Shown: positions 9,634-20,710 of the stretch, one piece after another
Layout: every line of letters begins with the position of its first letter
How positions within the stretch are numbered: the first letter of the stretch is position 1
Assembly (NCBI GenBank): GCA_030704615.1
Contig: CM060732.1
Coordinates: forward strand, 26,906,001 to 26,970,000
DNA: 64,000 bases
Reading direction: 5' to 3'
Origin: Takakia lepidozioides
Taxonomy: Eukaryota; Streptophyta; Takakiopsida; Takakiales; Takakiaceae
Position numbers and translations under genes: made by a program
Notes under the pieces: model-generated
What the model saw: only the letters and a program-made list of their open reading frames with translations
What the model was told of the DNA's origin: nothing
Databases searched by the model: none

Positions 9634-12600
9634 TCAAGTGTCGCAGTCATCACAATCAGTGTCCACCTCCTGTGCTATGTCATCTACAAAGATTCTGGCC
9701 CCAACACCACGTGTTCTACGAAGGCCGTCGTAAGGTGGACTCCGAGTGCCATGAACGGACATGCTTGCTGCGAGTGCCTCCGCATAGACAGGTAGCACGC
9801 AAGACCGAGGAGGACTGCAAACAAGTCCAAATAGGTGTGATAGCCCTGGAGGGCAAGTGGAAGCACGCGGACTCCTGCACACAAAACCCCATTTTTAACA
9901 CAATGATGCAATGCACAAGTCCAACAAAGAGGATGTCTCCCATGTGCACTTTGCCTCAAGAACAGCAATTCTCGATATTGAAACAACAATGCAAGCATGC
10001 ACAGGTTGAACTTACTCACAGGCAAAGTCGGAGTCCAGCTCCTTGTCAGAAGTCCCCTTTGTATCAGTATCAGCGGGACGGGGCTTCGGAAGGACTTGAG
10101 AAGTGTGTCCACCCAAACCCATCAGGAGGTTCTTGTAAATCTCAGCATCCCCTTCAATCCCAAAGAGATGTCGCGCACTGGCCTTGCAAGCGTGGTAAGA
10201 AGCACCCGCAGTGGAATAGAATGAATGAAGCAGACATTGAAGACACATTCGGAACGGTGGGAAGTGCTGAAAGTGCAAGCTCAATCAAACCTCATGAAAT
10301 GTGAATGTTGAAGAGACGAACCTATGCCCATCGACAAATCCAGAACTCTGGCGTCTGTGTAGGTGCAGCACTCCACAATCGTTTGAATGAAAGCCGGGCT
10401 CCTCTCCCTCGCCCCTCTCCAAGGAACCCCATTCCCCCTTCGCAAGCACACGTTGCTGTCGACGTAGTTGTGATGCATGTCATCCGTGGGAGGATCTGTC
10501 CTGTCATCTATGAACTTGGCCCCATGAGTGATGGCGAACTCGGTAATGCCGGCCGGAGTCGTTTGTGGATGCACCCGGACGAGACAAACAGCTTCAAACA
10601 TACTCATGAATGTCGAGGTCGGCTGCTGCGGCAGTGGCTGCAATACGGTCATTCTCTCTCCTCAAAGACACCTCTGGAGCTGGGGTCTCAGAAGGAGGGC
10701 AATCCAAATACCAACCACAAGAAGAAAGATGGTCTGGGCCCCAGTCATGCAAGATCCCAGTAGTAAACATTGTCTGGTTGCCAGCAGGGACAAGCCACAG
10801 GTCGACAAAATCTGGATGTTTGTCCAGGCAATTCTCTTCCAGGAGAACAAACTTTATGTACCTGCAGCAACAGAGACAGCCTCATTTTACAATGGAAATA
10901 TTGTGTGGCAACTTTTCCATCACACCAGGAAGACCCCCTTCAACAGTATGCCACATTACACATTGCAACCATAGCACAAATAAGTAGTGCAAGAGTGTGC
11001 ACCTGTAAAGGCATCGTTTCCAGGCTTCCTCTCATTTTTCTTGCTGGTCCAGCTCATTTGTTCGACTGATGCCACCCTCCTTGCTGAACTCTCTAAAGAA
11101 ACAAGAGTGCCACACTGTGGCTCTCCATTTCCTCATGTATGCTTCAAAGGAGACCTTTGGTGCTGTCATAGTGATGCCATAGTCAGCCAGCTGAGTATGC
11201 AGAACCGACCGTGCCCTTTCTTCCAACTGCAAAACAATTCAAATGCAAGAATGAACCCAAAAACAATCACAGCGAATGCGAGAGGCAATGGAAAGAGAAG
11301 GACAGGAAAAGAGAAAAGAAAGTGACACAAGAAATGACATCACACCTGGCTCCAGTAAGTGGCCTTGTGAAGCCATGTGTCCAGCACATTGTCACTGACA
11401 GGAATGACACGCTGGGTCTTTTTCTCTTTCTCCGGCCTGGGGAACATGTGGGTATCCCTAACTGTGGGATCGGAGTTCCATATCTGTAGCCACTTCACCT
11501 TCTGTTCTGAAGACACAACGGCGGTAGACAACCTGTGCAACTTCTCCTGGGCCATCTCTGGCTTGCCTGGCTTGTTATAATGGTTTTTTATCTCCAGGAG
11601 AAACTGCGATCCGAATGATGGGTCGGCAATTCTCAACTGCTTCACGAAAGCACTCATTATAGTCCTTCTTGTAGCGGTCATCTCTTTCTGGATGTGACTC
11701 TCAACCCCCTTTGTTGTCCTTCTCTCCTCAGGGGTAGAGCTGTAGTATTCCAGTTTGCCACGCTCCCCTGCATCTGCAATGTCTTGCTGCAAGGGAATGC
11801 AAGAGAGTTGCATCAGCACAAGGTCAAGAGAAACAAACAGAAACAAACATGTGGAATATGGAAGACCAGATGAAGGAAGATGTATCTCACCGTGTACATG
11901 TACTCCATGAAAGCCTCACGGGTCAACGAGTACCACGTTTCCGATGTCTTGGAGGTTTCGCACTTCTTGTACGTCTCCGCTGAAAGGATGGTCTTGAAGT
12001 TGGTCAAGGGCATCTGCCCGATCCTTTGTATCCTATACAGTGTGTGAATTAAACTCGTTTTGACATGCGATGTCTCCGTTCCTCTGCAGAAAGATATCTG
12101 TAAGTCAGAATGAAATTCAAGGTCTTCAATCAAAGAAGAACGGAACCACAAGTGGAACATGTAGAATGAGAAACCAACCTGTTCACATCATTCATTGCCG
12201 TCAGAAGACCCATCATGTTCCCGTCACAATCCAGCACCATCGATCGAACAGAGTAATGCCACTCTTCCTCCTGTGAGTGCAGCCTCCCAATGACAGCCAT
12301 CCATGCAAGCAAGCGGTGGTTCCCATCCCAAACGTGAAACATCTTTCCCGAGAATGCCTGGGTGGAAGGTTTCCTGGAGAGAAGAAGTTCGAAGGATTCG
12401 TTCAGCTGTCTCCAAATGGGGTCCCAGGAGTCCACGATTGAGTCATCCACGAGGAGCTCATTACCTTTGGAATCCCTAGTAGCAACGTAAAAGACTGCGG
12501 ATCCATCCAAATACCCATGAACAAACTCGGCCTCCAGCTTGAGAATGTCCTTCACGAGGGGTGGACGAACGACGGGCATGGAAACCAACCTACACAACGG

Positions 12601-15600
12601 AATCTTCAACCTCCCACCCGGGGCAAGCATACTTTGCACCACAAGCTGAGAGTTTACCTTCTGACCCCCCAGCATCTCAGCGGCTTTGCTTTCATAGAAC
12701 TCATCGTCCACATCAACAATTATCTCCTTCTCCTGACCCGAAGGGACCTCATCTGCCACACTTTGCGTCTTCTCCTGCAGGGTTGTTCATTCAACTTGAT
12801 ATTAGAGAGGCATGAAATGTCGGCTGAGGCATGAAAAAGTGGGCTCAAATAGTGTGCGTTGACGTACACTATTTTAAGTTGCCAGGTAAGTGTACATTGA
12901 CCCTCACAGACATGTCCTATGTTGCCGAATTCCACAGAAAAAGACAATGTAAAAGTGGGCTCAAACAGTGTGCGTTGACTCACACTGTTTCACTTGCCAA
13001 GTAAATGATCATTGAACACCTACTTGTCCCAGGTAAGTGTTCATTGTAAACTCCAAGATCTGCGGCCGATTTCGGATGAAAAAAGTGAAAAGGTGAGTTC
13101 GAACAGTGTGACATGTTCAGCTCAAACAGTGTGCGTTGACGCACACTGTTTGAGTTGCCAGTGATGGATTCTTCCATCCTCAGAAACCTGCCCTAGAAGT
13201 CCGAATTTAACTTGGAAAAAACACTTACATGTTCAGCTCAAACAGTGTGCGCCAACGCACACTGTTTGAGGTGTCACTGAATGGTTATTTGATCATCATA
13301 AACCTGCCCTGGAAGTCCGAATTTAACACCAAACACAGTGACATGTACAGCTCAAACAATGTGCGTTGACGCACACTCTTTGAGCTGCCAGTGAGGGATT
13401 CTTCCATCCTCAGAAATCTGCCCTGGAAGTCCGAATTTAACTTGGAAAAAACACTTACATATTCAGCTCAAACAGTGTGCGCCAACGCACACTGTTTGAG
13501 GTGTCACTGAATGGTTATTTCATCATCATACACCTGCCCTGGAAGTCCAAATTTAACACCAAAAACACAGTGACATGTACAGCTCAAACAGTGTGCGTTG
13601 ACGCACACTGTTTGAGCTGCCTGTGAGGGATTCTTCCATCCTCAGAAACCTGCCCTGGAAGTCCGAATTTAACTTGGAAAAACACTTACATGTTCAGCTC
13701 AAACAGTGTGCGCCAACGCACACTGTTTGAGCTGCCACTGAATGGTTATTTGATCACCATAAACCTGCCCTGGAAGTCCGAATTTAACACCAAAAAAATA
13801 GTGACATGTACAGCTCAAACAGTGTGCGTTGACGCACACTGTTTGAGCTGCCAGTGAGGGATCAATTCATCCCCAGAAACATGCCCTAAAGGTCGATTTT
13901 AAATCGGGAAAAACACTTACATGTTCAGCTCAAACAGTGTGCGCCAACGCACACTGTTTCAGCTGCCTCTGAATGGTTATTTGATCATCATAAACCTGCC
14001 CTGGAAGTCCGAATTTAACACCAAAAAAACAGTGACATGTATAGCTCAAATAGTGTGCGTTGACGCACACTGTTTGAGCTGCCAGTGAGGGATTAATTGA
14101 TCCCCAGAAACGTGCCCTAAAGGTCGATTTTAAATCGGAAAAAACACTTACATGTTCAGCTCAAACAGTGTGCGCCAACGCACACTGTTTGAGCTGCCTC
14201 TGAATGGTTATTTGATCATCATAAACCTGCCCTGGAAGTCCGAATTTAACACCAAAAACACAGTGACATGTACAGCTCAAACAGTGTGCGTTGACGCACA
14301 CCGTTTGAGCTGCCAGTGAGGGATTCTTCCATCCTCAGAAACCTGCCCTGGAAGTCCGAATTTAACTTGGAAAAAACACTTACATCTTCAGCTCAAACAG
14401 TGTGCGCCAACGCACACTGTTTGAGGTGTCATTGAATGGTTATTTGATCATCATAAACCTGCCCTGGAAGTCCGAATTTAACACCAAAAACATAGTGACA
14501 TGTACAGCTCAAACAGTGTGCGTTGACGCACACTGTTTGAGCTGCCAGTGAGGGATTCTTCCATCCTTAGAAACCTGCCCTGGAAGTCCGAATTTAACTT
14601 GGAAAAACACTTACATCTTCAGCTCAAACAGTGTGCGCCAACGCACACTGTTTGAGGTGTCACTGAATGGTTATTTCACCATCATAAACCTGCCCTGGAA
14701 GTCCGAATTTAACACCAAAAACACAGTGACATGTACAGCTCAAACAGTGTGCGTTGACGCACACTGTTTGAGCTGCCTGTGAGGGATTCTTCCATCCTCA
14801 GAAACCTGCCCTGGAAGTCCGAATTTAACTTGGAAAAGACACTTACATGTTCAGCTTAAATAGTGTGCGCCAACGCACACTGTTTGAGCTGCCGCTGAAT
14901 GGTTATTTGATCATCATAAACCTGCCCTGGAAGTCCGAATTTAACACCAAAAAAATAGTGACATGTACAGCTCAAACAGTGTGCGTTGACGCACACTGTT
15001 TGAGCTGCCAGTGAGGGATTAATTCATTCCCAGACACGTGCCCTAAAGGTCGATTTTAAATCGGAAAAAACACTTACCTGTTCAGCTCAAACAGTGTGCG
15101 CCATCCTCAGAAACGTGCCCTAACTGCCGAATTCAACACGGAGAAAACCGTGACATGTAGAGCTCAAACAGTGTGCGGCAACGCACACTGTTTGAGGTGC
15201 CACTGAAGGGTTCTCTCATCCTGACATACATATCCTGGAAAACCGATATCCAGACGGAAACAACAGTGAAATGTTCAGCCCAACTCACACTGATTGAGCT
15301 TGCAATTTGGCTTGTATTGAACCTGGTTTAGTGCCCAAGTTTGGGCGTTTCGCACCTGAACAATCAAGCAAATTGGTAGGCCCAAACAGTGTGCGTTGCC
15401 GCACACTGTTTGAGCTTCCAGTTTGCGGTGCTTTCAGCCTGGTGCAGATGTCCTGTGTGGGCTATATTCATATCAGCAACGAAACACAAATGTGGGTCTT
15501 AAAGATTTCACCTTTTTCTTGGCTGCTCCAGAAGACTCCCCAATTGCCGGGGACCCTTTGCGCTTCGGGCTGCTCTCTGCGCCGAGCGTGTACGTGAGCC

Positions 15601-15823
15601 TCTCCCCCTTCCTCTTTCCCACAGGCAGACTTCTCGTGAGGCCACCTTCAACATCCTCTTCCATCTCGCCTGTCTCTCCCTCAGATGCAGTGTGCTCTTC
15701 ATCTGTTCTTGGAACTATGGCGGGCTGCTGTTCTTCTGCTGATTCATGCTCCTCCATCGCCACACTTTCCTCTACTCCCTCTTCTACCTCCTTTTCCTCT
15801 TCGTCCACTCTTTCCATCCTCAT
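9634..15823 (-). CDS. ParB-like / N4-N6 amino-DNA-methyltransferase-like protein of the Mutator element
   Basis: Inferred exons with matching phases are: first exon to 15512 (first in-frame ATG 15823; an open, strongly basic stretch lies upstream, so an earlier exon is possible), 12774-12179, 12083-11891, 11786-11346, 11226 to about 11070, a region about 10859-10323 with one unexplained frame change, and 10205-10020. A last exon ends near 9684 or 9634. Domains in order are: an acidic Glu-rich N-terminus with KRK and KKK clusters (nuclear-type); a ParB/Srx-like segment with VWDGNHRLLAW (12333-12301), matching the ParB DGxHR motif; a helical middle; and a C-terminal methyltransferase-like part with VLDLSMGIG, then GASYHACK, then HLFGIEGD. 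The last part resembles motif I (DPFxGSGT) and the following GIE.D strand of beta-class amino-methyltransferases. No clean DPPY is seen; DCPP near 10700 is the only candidate. ParB-methyltransferase fusions are known from phages and bacterial mobile elements. A role in marking element DNA is inference. The acceptor at 10207-10206 reads GG, not AG. Confidence 0.6.
12775..15511 (-). other. Large intron of the ParB/methyltransferase-like gene
   Basis: The donor AAG|GTGAAA at 15512/15511 and the acceptor CTGCAG|GAG at 12775/12774 join the acidic KKK-ending exon to the exon starting EKTQSV, both in phase 0. At 2737 bp this intron is far larger than the others in the gene (about 90-110 bp), and the excess is the palindrome array. 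Confidence 0.6.
12843..15420. repeat. Array of ~22 hairpin palindromes with alternating loops
   Basis: Each unit contains a near-perfect inverted repeat: arm CTCAAACAGTGTGCG (often extended by AG to 17 bp), a 4-nt loop, and the complementary arm. Units start near 12843, 12958, 13118, 13235, 13349, 13464, 13581, 13696, 13812, 13927, 14043, 14158, 14274, 14390, 14506, 14621, 14737, 14853, 14969, 15084 (truncated), 15161 and 15381. From 13118 to 15084 the loop alternates TTGA, CCAA, TTGA, CCAA without exception. Two related ~116-bp monomers therefore form a ~231-bp higher-order repeat. Spacers share ACCTGCCCTGGAAGTCCGAA; the TTGA-type spacer has GAGGGATTCTTCCATCC and the CCAA-type has GAATGGTTATTTGATCATC. 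Mutations in arms are few compared with the spacers. Confidence 0.95.
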
Positions 15824-15913
15824 TCTATCTCTGGCTCTATTCCTGTTTCTAGAGCTCGTGAAGTATAGTGACTTCCTTCTCTTCCTCCTCCGCTGGAAAC
15901 AAGGGCTCCCCAC

Positions 15914-16770
15914 GATGCCTCTAGAGCTCTCCAGTTTGACGTTTCTAACAAGTGCTGCTATGGCATGTAACCAAAATCAAAATTGGACGTTGTCAACCAT
16001 ATTTGGATGCGGGTTTTGTTATTGTGTGCGAACGGAATTCATCCATTCCGTCGTCTCCGTATTATCCAAGTAATAAAACGCTAGAAAAAAAGTACATCCG
16101 TTGCATGCACTAGCGATATATGTCAGATGTGCTGCGCCGCCTGCCAGTACACCGCGGCCTTCTTGCTTTTTTTCAAATTCGGATGTGCCGTAGAAATGTA
16201 ATGCTGGTTCATTTTCGAGCAGTTCTTGCAGATCCGCAATAATTGTTATGCTTCACATATGCATCCACGTGTGTTGTACTGCCTACCCTGTGGTTTGCAT
16301 TTTACCGTAACCGTCGCCATGGGGTCATTAGGCATAAAGGGTTCTGTCGGATACGACCATGTCTGGCACGCATTCGTGCGAGGTATCTTCTGCAGTGTCA
16401 GTGTTTGTGCTGTGCTCTTCTGGCACAGCACAACCTCATGACATTTGTGGTCTTCTTGTTTACTGCTCTCCAGGGTTGTTGCCGTCTTTTCATAATGGAT
16501 GGTGTCATGTCGTTTTCAGTGTTTGTTTTCATCCATAAACAGCACGGCTTGTTGTAGTATTTGAAAACAGTTTTTCTGGTTAGTGCCTCTTAGCGTTGCT
16601 GTTTCCGAAGTGAAGGTGCATCTCATCTCTACATCCTTTGCATGCATCACCCGCAACATTTGGTTTGGAGCTACCCTTGTTGTCCTCAGTTTGCTTGTCT
16701 TAATTCCCCTTTCGGTGATTGCGGGCTATCAGTTCGAGGATTCCGCAACTTTCGTTCAGTGAGGGAAAAC
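15914..16770. promoter_or_regulatory. Divergent intergenic region of Mutator element 1 (possible bidirectional promoter)
   Basis: This ~0.9-kb stretch separates the starts of the two divergent genes and has no convincing coding frame of its own, though an extra 5' exon of the - strand gene could lie here. The basic stretch at the N-terminal side of that gene stays open up to a TGA near 15974. No clear TATA box was identified. The promoter role is inferred from position only. Confidence 0.4.
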
Positions 16771-19700
16771 ATGTCGAGGGAGCGAGATACACTTGCTCGA
16801 TTCCATTCCAATGCAGGTACTCTTCCACTGACTGCCACTGCAGACGACGATGGGTTTGCAGTTGTTCATGAGGATGAGCTGGTTACAGTGTTCCCGCTGG
16901 AGTTGGGTTCTATCCTTGTTCAAAAAGAGGTGTATGACGAGGATGGGAATTTGGATTCTGGGCACTTGGAGAAACCATTGGTTGGCAAGTGTGGAAGGAA
17001 GTGGAGAGTCCTTCCAGGCACATACCGTGTCCTTGGAAAAGAGAGAAGACAATCAGCAGGATCAGTCGTTACCCCTGGCACTGCAGCATCGGTCGTGCAA
17101 CAGAAGGGCACAGTTCCTGTGAAACAAGATGTGAGCACATCCACTACCTTCGTGACTCTTTCAGACTCGTCCTCGGAGGATGTTTCTGAGATTCCTCCGC
17201 CAGTGCAGACTCCGTCATTGGATGATGACGAATTGCAAGAGATAACGAGTGTCATTCCAAAATTGAAAGCCCTCGCAGGTGTGCCTGGGTGCAAGAGCGA
17301 GCTGCGTTTTGTTGATTGTGAGTCCCTTCCTGTGCAACGGGTTCAATACGTGCCAGCACAGTTTGATGGGGACATCCTGTTTGAGCTCAACCCTCCCACC
17401 TCTTCCACTGGACTGGCTGGGGCTTTTGCAGGGCATGGACAAGAAACATGACGGACATCCTTGGTGCATGATAAAAACGTCGAACATCCATAACGACATT
17501 GGCTTGAAATTTCGGAGGTCGGTCTGCGTTGGGCATTGTAAGTGCCAGAATATTTCTTGCCCTCGGCTGAGAAACAACGCTCAACCAAACGAAAGTGAGT
17601 GGGAAGGTGTGCCCCTGAATCCTTTCACCCCAGGGCTTGCCCCTCCCAGGACCAATACTTTTGTGTGCAAGTTCTGCAAACTTTCCCCGTCCTGTGTTTC
17701 TGTGTGCCACGCTCGTATGTATCAGGTGGCACACCGATGCAAGACAATGACTCGTGCCTGCATTCATATGGGTGCACACGAGCATCCTGTGTCCAAAGGA
17801 AGTTGCAGGGATAGCGTGGACATCGCTAGAAATCTGCTGAAGCAGAAGTTCCACAATGCCCCTTGTGCAACACCTTCTGCTATAGCGCTTGCAGCTAGCA
17901 AGGCATTCCTGGAGAAACACATACTGGGTGAAGGGGATGCGACACAACTTATGCTGGATGCAGATTCGCTTAATGCAGTCATGGACCATTTCTCCGTATT
18001 GAGCTCTCCCAATATTCGAAACCAGGTGAATGCACTCAGAATGGGCACAGGCACTGCTGGATTCATGGACAACATTATAGACATGAAACGGAGGAGTCGC
18101 TATGAATTCATTCAAAACAGTATCTTCCCTGGCCAGGGCTCGTCCAAGGTGTATTTGTTCAAGATGTCCGCTGTGGGCGAAGGCAGTGGTGTGAGCATTG
18201 TCCGCCGTATGCAACCAGGAGGAGATTTGGCTAAATGTTGGTTAATGTTTGATCACTGCAAACGGGTGAAGGGTTGGACAACCATGGCGTGCCATGTGTA
18301 TGATCCGGCGTACCAGCGTGTGCTCTCCATAGCAATTTGTGATATGCAGTCGGAAGACACTGAATCCCAGATGCTCATGTGGAATTCGCTCTTGGCCGTC
18401 ATGCAGCGCAATGGAATACAAAACACAAATTTTGCGGGCTTCATGGCTGATAGTGCACAGGCAAATTTCAATGCAGTGCGACGCGTGTTTGGTTCGGGGG
18501 ATCCTAAGGTCCCAATGGAAAATAGGGAGCGCACATGCCTCTTCCATTGGACTCAATCTCTGGCACGTCATACAAAGCGCTGCATTCGCCCTGACCTGCA
18601 GTTGGAGCACAGAAGGCTCTGTCTCAAGTACAAGAATGCCACCTCAATGGGAGAAGCTGAGAGCACTTACCAGACAATCCGGGCTTGGTGGTTCTCCTCT
18701 GGTGCTGCAACAGGTACCCACGTAAAGGAGTTGGAGGACTGGTTGGTTTTCTGGCACTTCAGGTATAGACAGTGGGGAGCTTTCATGACGACGGTAAGCC
18801 TCTTCAATCCCAAAAACAGAAATTTTGCATCGTGCCTGTTCATTTGGGGTTCTTCGATTGTCACTTGAAGAACCTCTACCATTTGTTTTCGTTCCTCACA
18901 TATCCATGCAATGCCTCCTGCAGGACATGTCCTTGGAGGACTTGGCCGACATGCCATCCTGTAATTTGGCGGAGACTGTTCACAACGCCTGGATGCAGCA
19001 GTCTACCAAAGCAGGTCGTGACTTGTATGTGGCCACTGCTGATGACATGGTGCGTGCACTTACACAACAAACCAGGTACCGCAATTTTCTGATGGGACGG
19101 GGTGGAGGCAAGGGCCCTGATACGACTTTGTTGATGCTAAGGGCTGCGAGTAGGTCCGGAGTCCCGTCAAAGATGGCCAGAGCTCTAAACAGATGCACTG
19201 AAGGGTCCCCTCTACAATCCAGGCTCCCCCATTTGGAAGGCGAGGAAAGATTTGGATCATGCAAAAGGAAATTGAACACTCTTCCAGGGTCAGATGGAGA
19301 TTCCCATCGGCCAGACAAGGTCAATTTCTCTGTGCCAAAGGTGTCTCCACTGCAGACTGAGTCGTGTGCCCGCCCCTTCCCAGGTGGGTCCTCTTCCAGT
19401 GGAGCAGGTGCAGAACATACAAGCACAACAGCGGGAATCCCATTGGAGGAGGTGGTGGCCATGGTGCAGGAATCCGATTGCATTGATAGTGAGTGGCATA
19501 TAGAACGCACCCCACCAGGATCTAGAGTGGCTTGCATGGCAATTCGGACCCCCTCATTCAAGAAATGCAAATCAAAGATATGCAAAGGCTCCAGGGGGAC
19601 TCTAGCTCCAACATTCACAGGGTTGTTCCGACCTTATCATAGTGGGGAGTCAAAGGACCACAAATTTTGGTTTTGCCCAGACGATATGGCACGATGCGTG

Positions 19701-20336
19701 AAGGGAATAGTTCGTCCTTCGGTGATAATGAAACCCCCTCCCCCGCAATTTGGCCTGTGCAAATTGGGACGTCGCTGTCATCAACCGAGATAAGCATGCT
19801 GGAGGAGGGAGGGTTCTGTCTTGCACGGTCCCGGGTGGTGCCCTCATGCACTGTCGGCACAGATGTGCCACATGCTCCGGCAATGCCGCCACCCGGTGCC
19901 GACTCCCACCCAACAAAAAGAGATGGAAAAACAGTGCGCCATTTCGCTTCGGGTGCAGATCACGAATGCAAGATGGAATCTGCTAGAATTTTGCAGGCTC
20001 GGGGTGTCTCGTATCACCGAAGTCCCTTCTCCGGGGTATGGACGGATTTACACAGTGCTGTCAATTGGGTCAGTTCTTCATGGCAAAGAATATCAGGTTA
20101 CCGTCGGGAATTTCCCTTCGTGCACTTGTCCGGACTTTGTAACGATGCGTGAGGGCGCTCTCGGCATGAGAGGGAAGTGGGTCCCCTGCAAGCATCAATA
20201 TTACATATACCTTGTGATTATGTGTTGCGACGGTAAGAGAGACCAATTCATCCACCAAGCCACACTAGGCTATGGAGAAGTGAACACCCTTCTACAGCGG
20301 GACACCTCGCGTGGAGCTCCGCCAACTTCTCTTTGA
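16771..20336 (+). CDS. MULE transposase with SWIM zinc finger
   Basis: Inferred exons: exon 1 from ATG 16771 (an upstream in-frame ATG at 16642 is possible) to a donor between 17317 and 17340; exon 2, 17432-18793 (acceptor TTTTGCAG, donor ACG|GTAAGC); exon 3 from 18924 to about 19700-19790; last exon from about 19870 to the stop at 20336. Exon 1 encodes a Ser- and acid-rich N-terminus (LSDSSSEDVSEIPPP). Exon 2 starts with a Cys/His-rich region (CVGHCKCQNISC, FVCKFCKLSPSC), a likely zinc-binding DNA-recognition module. The transposase core follows, with IAICDMQSEDTE, FMADSAQANF (a candidate catalytic Asp) and RTCLFHWTQSLARHTK (the C..H motif of MULEs). Exon 3 is a linker. The last exon has a SWIM finger, CTC...CKH, in NFPSCTCPDF and GKWVPCKHQYY. 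The protein would cut and rejoin element ends in the nucleus. Exons 1-2 and 3-4 boundaries are approximate. Confidence 0.85.
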
Positions 20337-20710
20337 ACACATACGAGCCATGCCCGCTTAACATGCTGGTTTGCAGGTTGCCGTGTGAAGACTTTGCATT
20401 TCTGACAAACATATGGATTTCGTTTACGGAACCAGGGCAAATGCACATGCAATTCATTGTAAGCGTCTATCTGTGAATTGAAATAAACTGTGACAATCAT
20501 TCTGAGCTCAAATCTGCCATGTTTTCATATTTCTGTTTTTGAGCGGGCATTGCAGACATGGTGTGTGTTGGCCCCCTTTGTTTTGTCCACGGTAATAGGC
20601 CCTCTTCCTGCAATCCTCGCCTATAGGACCTTCTTCTCCAGCAGATTCGTGCCGCTCACGCTTCCCTGAAGCGTGAGCTCAGCTCACGCTTTGTAGCTTG
20701 AACGTGAGCT
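20337..20710. other. 3' region of the transposase gene inside the element
   Basis: There is no further gene. The last ~110 bp (20645-20755) are rich in GTGAGC / GCTCAC in both orientations (for example CTGAAGCGTGAGCTCAGCTC), forming subterminal repeats next to the right end. Confidence 0.55.

Noticed and set aside
9672-10304. 210-codon + strand open frame
   Set aside because: It lies antisense to the methyltransferase-like exons, where the minus strand shows family motifs and phase-matched splice sites. It has no recognisable motif of its own.
12843-15420. The palindrome array as a CRISPR array
   Set aside because: The spacers are themselves repeats (two alternating types), the units are ~116 bp and lie in a plant transposon intron. 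There are no unique spacers and no cas genes.
15423-16073. 216-codon + strand Ser/Leu-rich open frame
   Set aside because: It is the complement of the Glu-rich first exon of the minus-strand gene; GAG/GAA runs read backwards give Ser/Leu.
17387-18214. 275-codon minus-strand open frame
   Set aside because: It is antisense to the transposase core, which has clear MULE motifs on the + strand.
18980-19618. 212-codon minus-strand open frame
   Set aside because: It is antisense to transposase exon 3, which joins exon 2 in phase through GT-AG borders.
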